A stretch of 64,000 nt of DNA. Source: Pardosa pseudoannulata. Lineage: Eukaryota > Arthropoda > Arachnida > Araneae > Lycosidae. The notes below the pieces were generated by a model. That model was given only the letters and a program-made list of their open reading frames with translations. It had not been told where the DNA came from and made no database searches. The position numbers were made by a program, and so were the translations under genes. Of this stretch, positions 11,571 through 21,640 are shown piece after piece. Each line of letters begins with the position of its first letter. Positions within the stretch are counted from its first letter, which is position 1. The DNA lies in assembly GCA_032207245.1 (NCBI GenBank), contig CM063510.1, positions 48,221,625 to 48,285,624 of the forward strand, given 5' to 3'.

Positions 11571-12097
11571 CAGTGCAATCTTCGTAATCCGAACTAACTG
11601 CTGCAAGGAGATGTTCGGATTACCGAAAAGTTTATTATGGAATGTTTTCGGAAAAATCTAAAACTGTACATACATATTACGTATGTATTTTACTATTAAC
11701 ATACAATATGTTACAACTTTGAAAGATAAATTAAGAAAATAAGAAATGCACAACTGTACAGCATGTTTTTTGAAGAATTTCCAATACACACTCTCATTTG
11801 TTTTTTTTCATAGAATTTAAATGTTTACATATAGGAAACATATTCAAAAATTATTTTGGAATTAAACTACATATTTAGGCTGGTCACATAAATAAATATA
11901 TATGTGTGTCAATATTTATTTATTTACGACCTTGCTAGGCATTTATTATTCTTTTATAAATACATATATCTTACCAAATAACTTCACAAAAAAAGTAAAA
12001 AAAGTTGTATTTTTGTCTATTGGTCGTTACACTGTGGGCCAGTTCGGATTACTGGAATGTTCGGATTACGGAAGTTCGGATTATGGATATTGCACGG
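11571..12097 (+). mobile_element. Tigger/pogo-like MITE nested in hAT copy 2
   Basis: 527 bp flanked by TA (11569-11570 and 12098-12099). Termini are CAGTGCAATC and GATATTGCACGG. It is the same insertion as at 1073-1584 but 15 bp longer, because a GTTCGGATTACGGAA-like unit is repeated in tandem near 12060-12080. Confidence 0.7.
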
Positions 12098-12460
12098 TAC
12101 ATACTTCTCTATATTAAAATTAAAATTTTGTATTATTCCTAAAGTGGAACCAGTGAATTTTTGCACATGACAGTCGAATGTACGTAGAGATAAATCGCAT
12201 AACAATTTGTTATTATTATTAGTTGTATAATATTTTATTTTAACATTTATTGTCATATTACTTTCAAATTTACTTAAAGTTCCATCATACCAAAACCTTA
12301 AGTAACATTCATAACATTCCCCTTCTCACATTCATTTATAATGGCTGTACGCCTATGCCTGCCATAAAATCTAAGACCATACGATTTAAATTTGACTTTG
12401 ATTTTTTAATATACGACTGCTGGACTTTGTCTTATTTAAATAGATTAATTTTGCCCACAG

Positions 12461-12937
12461 ATGACAGATGCCATGTCCGAATCTAAAAAGAAATGTAGAC
12501 AGTACAGTGTTGATTATTTGAAGCTTGGCATCATTCCATCATTGAACGACAAACAATTGCCTGTGTGCCTTTTATGCAACAAAGTTTTGGGCAATGACGC
12601 TATGAAACCATCTAAGCTGCAGGATCATCTGAGAAGATGTCACCCCGATAAAACAGATAAAGATTTGAAATACTTTCAAACACTCAAAGATAAACTGCAA
12701 AAGAGACCCACGCTGGACAGAATGTTCGCTTCGACGTCACAAGAAAACGATGATGGTTTGCAAGCGTCTTACAATATCTCGCCACTTACAGCAAAATATG
12801 GAAAACCGCCTACTAGCGGAGAGAAGTTAATTTTGCCAGCCTTTGAAGAGGTTTTAAAAACTGTTTTACACAAACCTGTATCTGATATCATTAAAAGAAT
12901 TCCCTTAAGCAATAATACTGTTTCTACTAATTTCTAA
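12461..12937 (+). pseudogene. hAT transposase N-terminal exon, copy 2
   Basis: 158 codons from the ATG immediately after the acceptor. Residues ~35-60 form a BED-type zinc finger (CLLC, then HLRRCH). A Lys-rich linker follows, with the TLDRMFAS segment that is characteristic of SCAND3/ZBED-type hAT proteins. It ends at a stop that is also present in copy 1. In intact relatives the protein runs on into the catalytic core, so this is a broken gene. Confidence 0.85.
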
Positions 12938-13080
12938 AGAATTTATTTCTTGACACTATAAATTACGGTTTGGTACTCGAAACTTTAGTTTTCATGCAAA
13001 ATGGCGCTTTTAAAGAAGCAATAGTTGGAAGGCTTTTTCGTGCTGTTTCAGGAAAGAGTTATTCGTGTTTGGTTATTAAG
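12927..13080 (+). repeat. Direct repeat A1 (partner at 14430-14590)
   Basis: A segment running from TTCTAAAGAATTTATTTC to GGTTATTAAG recurs almost unchanged 1.5 kb downstream. It spans the stop between the two transposase segments. Confidence 0.8.
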
Positions 13081-13097
13081 AAAGACGTATTGATAAA

Positions 13098-13715
13098 ATG
13101 AGTTCTGATATTGAAAGCTTCTTGTGTAATTATTTGCAAACGACCCATTTCTCTATACAACTGGACGAGTCAACTTTACCTGGTAATGAAGCATTATTAT
13201 TGGTATATGTATGTTTTATTATGAATCAAGAAATCTACGAAGAACTGCTCTTCTCAAGAACTTTGACAACCGACACTAAAGGTGAATCAATATTTCATGT
13301 TTTGAAGGATTACTTCATTGATAAAGCTATCCCTTTATCAAATATAATATCAGTAGCTATAGATGGAGCACCTGCCATGGTTAGACGTTATCGTGGATTT
13401 ATAAGTTATTTAAAACAAAATGTGTCAGGGGTGTTAGCAATACATTGCGTCATCCATCGACAACATTTAGCTGCTAAAAATTCGAAGAGAGAAGATAATC
13501 TATTGTGGGAGGCGATTTTCTCAGTTTTATTACTTAGGGTAGAACGTTTAGCCGTATGGTGCAATGTTGGTCTTTGGAAATCATTCTTAAGTTCTTTTAG
13601 AAGGGGTTTCGAGAGAAGAAAGAGAAGTAAAATGCTCGTTACCAGATTTACGCTGATCCTGGAAGTGCTTGGGAATCAGAAGTGTATTGGCAAAAATTTT
13701 CTTCATGGCATTTAG
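13098..13715 (+). pseudogene. hAT transposase catalytic-region fragment, copy 2
   Basis: 205 codons in a different frame from the first exon. It shows the hAT core signature FSIQLDESTLPGNEALLL (first catalytic Asp), then ISVAIDGAPAMV (second Asp) and GVLAIHCVIHRQHLAAKN. After about residue 135 the sequence departs from the family. The C-terminal Glu region and dimerisation domain are absent. The preceding 160 bases (12938-13097) contain stops in this frame, so the copy is non-functional. Confidence 0.85.
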
Positions 13716-14064
13716 GGTCAGCATACTCCGTTCGATAAATGATATCAAATGATTGTCGGATTTAGAGTGTCCAAATATAACTTCCGGTGTTCATTGCTGA
13801 GTTCGAGTCAGGAGCAGAAACCGTAGTAGAGGCGTGGAACGAGAAGGTACCCTTACTCATCGACAATGTACGGGTACATGCCAGACGTGTAACAGAATCT
13901 GTGAATTCAGAGCAGAAGGGGGATCCCCCAGTCGTCATGGTATTAGGAGAGAACTGTAAACTATCACTGCACGATGAGCAATAAGAAATCAAGAGCAGTA
14001 GAGAAGCACATCCGAATGGGATGAAAACCAACTGCGTGGCACTCCAAATCTTTAATGAAACTTA

Positions 14065-14117
<53 letters not shown>

Positions 14118-14249
14118 CAGGTTCAAGCCGTGTGATACAAAGAAACATTCGCACCATGCACATAAACAACGGTATCAACTGTATTCGAAGATTTGCATCA
14201 TGCTGAAAAATAGCTAGCGACTGGTTCTGTAATATAAAGAGCCAAAGAG
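13716..14249. other. Unassigned DNA downstream of the hAT fragment
   Basis: A 65-codon open frame at 13787-13984 has no motif I recognise. An (AT)n tract occupies 14067-14115. The stretch interrupts the hAT relic and may be a further insertion. Confidence 0.4.
14067..14115. repeat. (AT)n microsatellite
   Basis: Uninterrupted AT dinucleotides. Confidence 0.95.
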
Positions 14250-14413
14250 AGTACTACCAAATTTCAGTCGAAATATGTCACTGGCGACTTCTGCGTCATA
14301 ATGACGTCAGAAATGGGAATGTAGTACCATAAATTATCCCCTTTGAAGTCATTGTGACTCAGAAGTCTCGTGTGACATATCTCGATCGTAATATGATGGC
14401 ACCGGTACTACTA
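14250..14413. mobile_element. Small foldback element (imperfect inverted repeat)
   Basis: The left arm (GTACTACC, then AATATGTCAC and ACTTCTGCGTCATAATGAC) is mirrored by the right arm, whose minus strand reads AGTAGTACC, AGATATGTCAC and ACTTCTGAGTCACAATGAC. The arms are about 60-70 bp around a short AT-rich centre. No target-site duplication was recognised. Confidence 0.55.
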
Positions 14414-14429
14414 AAAATTTAAATTACTA

Positions 14430-14590
14430 ATTTCTACTAACTTCTAAAGAATTTATTTCTTGACACTATAAATTACGGTTTGGTACTCGAAACTTTAGTT
14501 TTCATGCAAAATGGCGCTTTTAAAGAAGCAATAGTTGGAAGGCTTTTTCGTGCTCTTTCAGGAAAGAATTATTTGTATTTGGTTATTAAG
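14430..14590 (+). repeat. Direct repeat A2 (partner at 12927-13080)
   Basis: Near-identical copy of the segment around the transposase stop, with a handful of substitutions. The DNA that follows (14600-15000) has no gene I can support. Confidence 0.8.
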
Positions 14591-15397
14591 ACATTCTTTG
14601 AAAGCTATGAAATTTTTTATACTTAATCTGCGGTAAATAATACTGCCAAAAAGAAAGTTTAAAAAGTCAATGTTTGATTTAAGTGCAAATTCTTTGGTTA
14701 CGCATTTAAATGTATCCAAAGAAAAATGGAATTTTTAAATATTGCAAAGTTTAGCTTTTAATACGAAAAGAAAATGTCCTAGGTTACAGGATTGTTTCAA
14801 AATTATTAAACCACTTAACGTAACTGTAAACAAAGTGATTAACTTAGATTTGAATCTGGAAAAAACACAACGTGCATCGTGCTTCTCGACGACATATCCC
14901 TGAACACAGAGCGTGCTGAAGAATTCTTAATGAACAGCACTTATATTTGCATATCCATCTTCACAGGCTCGGAATACAAGTAGGAAAATATGACGCTTTC
15001 CAATAGCAATAAAAGAAATCGCAAGAACAATCTCCCCCAAACCTAGATAAAATAAACACACCACAAGAGTTATATAAATTCAAGGAACACATTCAAGGCG
15101 AATTTACTGCAGCCGCTAAAAAATGTCACAGAATAAAAAAAAAAACACCGAAACCAAAAATACCAAATTGGTGGACACCGCAGTTACAATCGGAGAAAAA
15201 CAAACTTAAAGCGCTTCTCAGAAAATATCAAAAAGAAAAGGACACAAACAAAAATTTAAGAATACTAACAGCTTACAAAAGAAATAAAGCGTGCTAGAAA
15301 AAACAGATTAAAAAAGCAAGAACAGAAACATGGAGGAAATTCTGAAAAAGACAAAAACCGGTTCGGCATTCAAAACATACTAGCGACAAACAAATTC

Positions 15398-15739
15398 ATG
15401 CAATCAACACCTTTAGCAAACGTACTAGATGAATACAAAACATCAACAATAGATAAAATCCAGAAAAAATTCCTCGACGCATTCTTTATCACAAAACCAC
15501 AACAGGACGGCCCGCACCCTAACCAAAAATACCACATATTCCGAAAGGGGACATTCGCCAAAGTTTCGAGGATCCTCAAATATGTAGACATAAAGAAGGC
15601 ACCTGGCCACGATCTGGACTACGCCCTACTAAGAAGAATCTTCAAAGGTAGCCCAGATCAGGTCGTAGATTTTCTTGACCGGAAACTTTCCAACAACACT
15701 CAAAATATCAATAGTAGTGCTGTTTCACAAAAAGAGTAA
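15398..15739 (+). pseudogene. LINE reverse transcriptase N-terminal fragment
   Basis: 113 codons covering the linker and first RT motifs (KAPGHDLDYALLRRIF). It belongs to the surrounding LINE relic and cannot work alone. Confidence 0.7.
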
Positions 15740-15800
15740 ACCGCTAAGGAAACCCAAATTATTTCGGCTCATTTGCCTACTCCCCAAGCTAGGTGAACTA

Positions 15801-16285
15801 CACTGGTGTGCAAAACTTAAGCAATAGGTGGGTTTCTTGCCATAACTCCACGAGAAATCACATGAGAGACATTAATTTCAGAAATGAGAGAGAGTATTAT
15901 GTATGTAAAGGATGACGAAAGTATCGGCGCTGAAAAAGGAATACAATGCAAACGGTATGGAATCAAACAAAAACAAGTTTTATTGAACGCATAGTATCGT
16001 GACTCATTGTCTATCCAAGAGGAAGAACAACAAGCAGATGTTCCATAATATGGGATATGCCCTCCCCTAACTGCAATGGTTGCTTCTCACCGTCTCCGCA
16101 TACTCAAAACCAGCTGGTCCAACATTTCTTGTGGTAGGAGTGCTCATTCCCCAATCAGCATCTGTTTGAGTTGTTGGGTGTTCTCAGGATGTAAGCGTGC
16201 TGTAATGCGTCTCCCCAAATCATGCTACACATGTTCGATGGGATTTAAATCAGGGGAGTACGCTGGCCAATCCATTTTGTTGTTT
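15801..16285 (-). mobile_element. Tc1/mariner fragment (transposase C-terminus) inside the LINE
   Basis: The left end CACTGGTGTGCAAAACTT begins directly after a TA (15799-15800), a Tc1-type terminus. On minus, 16270-16020 encodes the Tc1 C-terminal catalytic block MDWPAYSPDLNPIEHV, followed by in-frame stops and a decayed RGGHIPYYG tail. The N-terminal half and the other terminus are absent; LINE sequence resumes at once. A deletion must therefore have removed part of both elements. Confidence 0.8.
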
Positions 16286-16839
16286 ACGAGAACGGAAGAG
16301 AAATTCATGATTGGCAAGCAACACTAACTCTAGACAATAGCGTATTTCAGGCAGAAATGCTGGTACTCACAAAGGCTGCTCAATGGGCAAACAGGAGAAA
16401 CAAAAACTATAGATTACTAACAGACAGCCTTTCGTCAATTTTGGCCTTAAACACTTCGTTCTTAAGGAATCCGTAAGTCAAAGAGCTTCAGGATTTATTT
16501 AGATCTTCAAGGGGACAATCCCATATTTCGTGGGTAAAGGGCCAAGTTGAAATCGAAGGAAAAGAAAAAGCCTACATATTAGCGAAAGCAGCAGTGGCTC
16601 AAAATTCAGCTACCCTGACGGTTAGTACCCTCAAATCCCTACTCAAACGCAAACTCAAATCATTAATCATGGAGGAATGGCAACAAATTTGGCTCAATAG
16701 TAACATTGGTAGAACTACCTTTGGCTTTTTTTCAGGACGTCAGGCTGATAGAATTCTCCAACCCCAAGCCAGACAGTGGGTCTCTTTCTCTTTCTTTTTC
16801 TTAAGTATTCAAAATTCGTTTGTTAATTCCTTTTTTTTT

Positions 16840-17060
16840 TCAGCTCCAGTGGTCTTCCAAATTCTTCTCCTCAGGGCCAGTCTTCTGCGTTCGCTCGTGG
16901 ATTGCGCATGCGGCTCTCCGGGTTCTTTCCGGGTGCCTGGCGAGGCGGAGGGCTCAATACTTGCGATCTGCCCACCACCGCCGAGCAAAACCTGGAGGGC
17001 CTCACGGTCATATGAGCCCGGTTTGGTGCTCAGTTGCATATCCATTTCTTATAATCGATG
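16840..17060. other. GC-rich pocket of unknown origin
   Basis: About 200 bases are clearly richer in G+C and CpG than anything nearby (for example GGGTGCCTGGCGAGGCGG). Short frames exist on both strands but none has a recognised motif. It follows the LINE RNase H block and may be the LINE 3' end or a separate insertion. Confidence 0.4.
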
Positions 17061-18090
17061 GAAAATGCTTTTATAGCCTCATTAATGTCATTTTAATGAA
17101 AATGACGATGGAGCAAATTCTTTTTAGATTAACTTGGCATCATATGCTTAAAAAAACTAATGGATTATACGTACAGTGTATCCCAAAACCAAGAGTGTCT
17201 CTTGCCATATTCTACCATAAAATCAATAAATCAAAGAAAAATAGTGAGAAAGAGAACAAAATGCATTTAAAAAATGCTATTTGTATTCAATTTACAGATT
17301 CTCCGTCAATATATGCCATGTGTTTCATATATATTTTTCTGTCACACTTTTCACAAATTAAAATTTTACTTTCATTTCTATATTCGCTCCAATTTCATTC
17401 AATGATTTATAATTAACTATTATTTTCTTCATTATCTAGTTTTTCATTTTGCTGAAAATATCTTCACCTGAAAAAACAGTACGATCCTATAAATTTCCTA
17501 AACATGGCCTCATCATAATTGCGATAACGCGCCATAACGAAATGATTTAAAGACATGCTACTTACTCACGAAATGTAAAAGAAAGGTTCTCGCCGGTATG
17601 ACATACCCCTTTGAGGCTATTCCGAAATATAAATATATAGACATTTTTAAAAAACCATAGCACAAAAATGCTCTTGTGGCATTTCAATTTTTCTATTTCA
17701 AAATTCATTCTTTGACAATTAAATGGCAATTGATATCACAAATTATCATCTGCTGACATAAAAAGTTCATATATATTTAACCCTTTTTTTCCTTTTCCTC
17801 TTTTTTATGCTCATACCCCTTACCTTGTCTTAAAAATTTCAGTGTTATCCCAATTATGATCTATAAATCCCGAGACAAAATATTCTACAAATTTCTTCTG
17901 ATCGATTTAAGAGATTTTCAGCAGAAAAAATGCACCTTGTTTTCGTAAAACAGCTGTTCAAATAACGCAAGTTCAACTACAGAGACCGTCATTAGTACAG
18001 CTGGAAACATAGACTTAAGCGTTTGTTTTTTATCCTACGTCAGGCATTGGCAGCATCGGCCATTAGTCTTCTAACAGCCCAGTAAAAATT
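17061..18090. other. AT-rich non-coding DNA
   Basis: No supported coding or mobile sequence was recognised between the GC pocket and the minus-strand LINE. Confidence 0.5.
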
Positions 18091-18510
18091 AGCCTATGTG
18101 AAGTTGTCAGGAGTAAAAGTGCAGTGCAGTTCATCAAATGTGTATGTCATGCGTTCGCCAGAAGAACACTGGTTACAGTCAGGTATATTTGCTACACCAA
18201 TACGGTGCAAGTGTTCACAAAAATAGTCATGACCTGTTGTAAGTCTAAAATTTTCAGTGAAAACACAGCGGGGCAAATTAAACGGGATGGGTGACTTGAG
18301 TAAGGTATACCATTTCCTACCAGAAAAAACTTAATCAAAATACTGGTCTGAAGAGAAAAAAATCTATTTTGTCTTCATATCATAGCAAAATTATTGAAAT
18401 AACAGATAGAAAGGTGGTTGTGGCAGTTTACATTCATTTTTGGCAAGTAAATCTGCTTTTTCATTTCCAGGTATATTACAATGCCTGGGGGTTCACTTAA
18501 GAGCTATATC

Positions 18511-18849
18511 CTATCCATAGACAATTTCCTTAGACAAATTGGCTTTAACTTCCTCAACAAGGAAAGAATCTGTTGGAGAGGAAGAGGCAATTGCCAAAAT
18601 TGCAGCCTGAGGGTTAATGAAAATAGTTGACTTTCTAAGAGTAGTCCCCAGACCCAAAAGGTTTGAAATAGCAATATTTATGGAATGAATTTCTGCGTCA
18701 AAATTAGAAGCCTTTATACCAACTGCGTCAGATTCCTCGAAATATCCCCCACAACAAATACTAGCACCAGTTTTCCTATCAATCTCAGAGCCATCAGTAT
18801 AAATATGAATCCACTCGTCCATTGGATAGTTTGAAGCAATTATCTCCAA
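18511..18849 (-). pseudogene. LINE RNase H fragment
   Basis: 112 codons beginning before IYTDGSEIDRKTGASICCGG, with the catalytic Asp of TDGS and the later Glu of DAEIHSINIA. An in-frame stop follows. Confidence 0.75.
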
Positions 18850-19550
18850 AGATAAAGCTCTAAGAGCCTCAGGAACTGCATCACATTTCTTTTCAGAAAT
18901 TTTATAAGCAGGGGATCTGTAAATGGGAGGAGAGGGGGAAACATCGAAAGGAGAGACAGAGTTGGTGTAGTATTGGAAAATGTACAGAGATCTTCAGCAC
19001 AGAAGAGAATAGATTTATGAATTTTCAGTTTGGTGAAAGGGGATGTACTTTTTCCAGTGCTGCAAGTTTAATATCTTGCATTTATCATGAATCCTTAAAA
19101 GCTGTTTCACTCTTCTGCATTTTAAGGGTTCAAAGCTAGTCTGGATTTCCATAACAGCAATTGGAGTAGAGCAAGCTGCTCCAGTAATAAGCCTAAGTGC
19201 CTTATTCTGGGTCATATCAAGGGAACTTCAAGGAATTGCTAGAAGCAGTTGCAATCAACTGAAACCCATAATCCAAAATAGGTTTGATACCGGTTTTAAA
19301 AGTAGTCAGAAGGGATCAGTCGAGGAGCGTCAGGTGGTACCAGAGATTCGTTTTAAGAGTTTAAGACTGTTAGTGCCCTTGATAGCAGTTTCCTCAGCGA
19401 CAACTCTCCATAAGAGCTTACTATCTAAGAAAACAACGAGATAGCGGAAAGTATCAACTTGATTTAAGATTCTGTTCCTGTAGACACTAATTTGACAACT
19501 GCTGGTTGACAAAGCCAAAAGTTGGCATACTGATTTTTCAGTATTTACAG

Positions 19551-19817
19551 TCATGAGGTTATCAGGCTCCAGGCTTCCAAGACCTTCAAAGCATTATTGA
19601 TATTTTTATTCGGAGCAGAAATGTCCTTACCAATAGAGAAAATGACCAAGTCATCAGCGTACTCTAGACATTTTATGCCCGAGATATCCAACAATTTATC
19701 GAGCACATCATTAATCATGATATTAAGCATGGTGTAGCTAGAAACAGCTCCTGGGGGTAGGCCATTTTGAAGGTGAAAATATCTGGATAAAGATGATTGG
19801 TATTTAACTCTGGTCAT
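19551..19817 (-). pseudogene. LINE reverse transcriptase palm fragment with YADD
   Basis: 88 codons holding QNGLPPGAVSSYTMLNIM and CLEYADDLVIF, the RT motifs B and C. It is an open island within the broken LINE. Confidence 0.8.
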
Positions 19818-20922
19818 TCTTTAGGAAATAATAGATTTAAGCCAATTTAATGTTTCCCCTAACGCCAGCCATAATCAGTTTCTCAAAAAGTTTTTTACGC
19901 CAGACTTTGTTATACGCATAAGTCTGCATAAACAGCTAAAGTAGTCTGTTTTTGTGAAAACCGTCTTTTAAGCACTGCGATGAAAAAGCAAGCTGTTCAA
20001 TGGTACAGCGTGTTTTTCGAAAACCAGCTTAAAAGTCGGAGATAATTTTCTTATCCTTTAGGTAAAAATTTAATAGATTAGTTACCATCCTCTCCATCAG
20101 CTTACAACGTGCATTTTTAGAGATATGGGTCTGCAGTTAGATGGGCTCTCCGTAGGTTTTTGACTTTTCAGGAGAGAAATAATTGTGGCTTTTTTCCATC
20201 CTGCAGGAGTATAAAGTTCCAAGTAATATTATAAAAAGCAAAAAGAGTTTGTTTAGCAATGTCGCCAAATTTAATAAAAATTTCATTTAGAAGATCATCA
20301 GGACCAGGGCTTTGGTCTTTTAGTCTTATGCATGGCTCTAAAGAGCTCGTCAAAAGTGAAGTCATCTTTAAAAAGGAGGTCGTCGTCACAGTTAAGTCAG
20401 CCATGGGATGGATGGCGAAGAAGTCTAGGCCGTTTCACACGAGGAAGTTTACACACAGAAACATAAAACTTGGCTAAGGCCACGGTTTGTCTTTATTATT
20501 ATGGAAAATATTTCCATTACTAACTAGAGGTTCATTCTTAGTTGGATTTTTTTTCATTGTTTAAAGAGGAGAGAATGCTTTTCCTTCTGAAATCCAAAGC
20601 CGAGACAGTCTTTAAAACATTTTCTTTTAGCTTCTTTCATGGCTCGTTAAAAGGATAGCTTCTGAACGACAGAAAATCTTATTACCTGCAGTATCGGGGG
20701 AAAGCTCAGATTGCAGAGAGCTTGATCCCGATTTTTCTTCAAATCATTTAATTCAGCGGACCAAAAAGGTCTAAAATTTCTAATTTTTCCTCTGGGGATT
20801 GAAGCTTCGGCACAAACACGAATAGCTTCAGTAATGAAATCTCCGCTTTTATCAGGGTTAGTAAAATCAAGTTTTTTTTATATCAAGATGTCTGTCAGTC
20901 AGTTTGAGAGTATTTTGTCCAG

Positions 20923-21640
20923 CAGGACCGGCGCTAGCAGTTTCTCCGCCCCGGGCAAAGAGGTAAAATGCCGCCTGTATATAACAAAAATTAAAAGGGA
21001 TAACCTAAACCCTTCCCACGCTTAATGGTAAAATAAAACATGAGCAAAAAATTGCTATTAATAATGTTGAAGTTTTGATTAGCAAAAAGTACTAATTTAT
21101 TAATTTATGTTTTTGGCACTAAATTAAAATTAGGATTGTACAGAAAAAAAGAAAAGAGTCATTTTTAGTGTATAATTATAAAATACAGATATTAAAAACA
21201 TACTAAAACAAATTATAGAACCACTAAATATTAAAACTAAATTACATATTAAAAAAATATTTAAACCGATAGTTAAAAATATTTTTTCCTCACTTTTAAT
21301 TCTGAGAATTTTTTTTTATAATTTCTTTAACGTTAATTTCTTCAGCCAGTTCATGTGCAGTGACTATTGTTGTCAAGCTGTTTAGCCGATTCTCGGTAGT
21401 TGTGGAGTGTAAAAATATTTTTAATTAATTTTAATTTGGAGAAACTCTTTTCTCCTCTTATCACACTTATTGGGAGAGTAAGCAATATCTTTAAAACTAT
21501 ACCGAAGTTTGGAGCAAAATTCAGGTTCGATATGAATTTTAAAATCTCGATTGGACTTTCTTTTTTATTTAGAAAAGCTGTAAAAATATTTTTAATTATA
21601 AAGGAGAAACTCTTTTTCCCCACTTTTTAGAGTAAAATAA
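20923..21640 (-). mobile_element. hAT transposon fragment (C-terminal dimerisation domain), different family
   Basis: A terminus reading CAGGACCGGCGCTAG starts at 20923, like known hAT ends. On minus, 21623-21351 encodes PNFGIVLKILLTLPISV followed by GEKSFSKLKLIKN, the hAT C-terminal dimerisation domain of ZMYM1-like transposases, then a decayed tail with stops. Its 3' end abuts LINE sequence, so the element probably inserted into the LINE or truncated it. The rest of the transposase was not found. Confidence 0.7.

Larger units (their letters stand above)
11171..13715 (+). mobile_element. hAT DNA transposon (ZBED/SCAND3-like), copy 2, 5' end lost at the gap
   Basis: The plus-strand copy of the element at 1-2173. 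It starts inside the non-coding first exon because the block begins there. Intron 11395-12460 (donor GTAAGT, acceptor CCCACAG) contains the Tigger-like element. Coding resumes at ATG 12461 and again at 13098. The 3' end, including the hAT dimerisation domain and the far terminal repeat, was not found; recognisable similarity fades after about 13715. The two copies agree over about 2 kb with one 15-bp indel and few substitutions. Confidence 0.8.
15000..16760 (+). mobile_element. I/Jockey-type LINE relic, 5' truncated and interrupted by Tc1
   Basis: On the plus strand the pre-RT linker (NWWTPQLQSEKNKLKALL, about 15170) leads into the reverse transcriptase fingers (KKAPGHDLDYALLRRIF, about 15595) and a decayed ICLLPKLGEL block at about 15780. 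Sequence then jumps into a Tc1 fragment. The LINE resumes near 16290 with an RNase H domain: SVFQAEM, LTDSLSSILAL and WVKGQVEIEGKEKAYILA. The catalytic RT core, including the YxDD box, is missing. The RNase H domain places it near the I, R1 or Loa clades. Stops and frameshifts are frequent. Confidence 0.75.
18094..20919 (-). mobile_element. I/Jockey-type LINE with RNase H, 5' truncated, many stops
   Basis: Reading from 20900 downward, the domain order is: linker (FRPFWSAELNDLKKNRDQA, about 20740); RT fingers (QSPGPDDLLNEIFIKFGDI, about 20310); palm with YADD (19817-19551); thumb (VDTFRYLVVFLDSKLLW, about 19440); connection (NKALRLITGA, about 19200); RNase H (WIHIYTDGSEIDRKTGA, about 18800); and a C-terminal HDYFCEHLHRIG/C..C motif (about 18220). 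The endonuclease and ORF1 are absent. Frames are broken at several points. It meets a hAT terminus at about 20923. Confidence 0.85.

Noticed and set aside
16809..17416. Overlapping 78-198-codon frames in and after the GC-rich pocket
   Set aside because: No recognised domain and competing frames on both strands. Length is explained by GC content, and codon patterns give no support.
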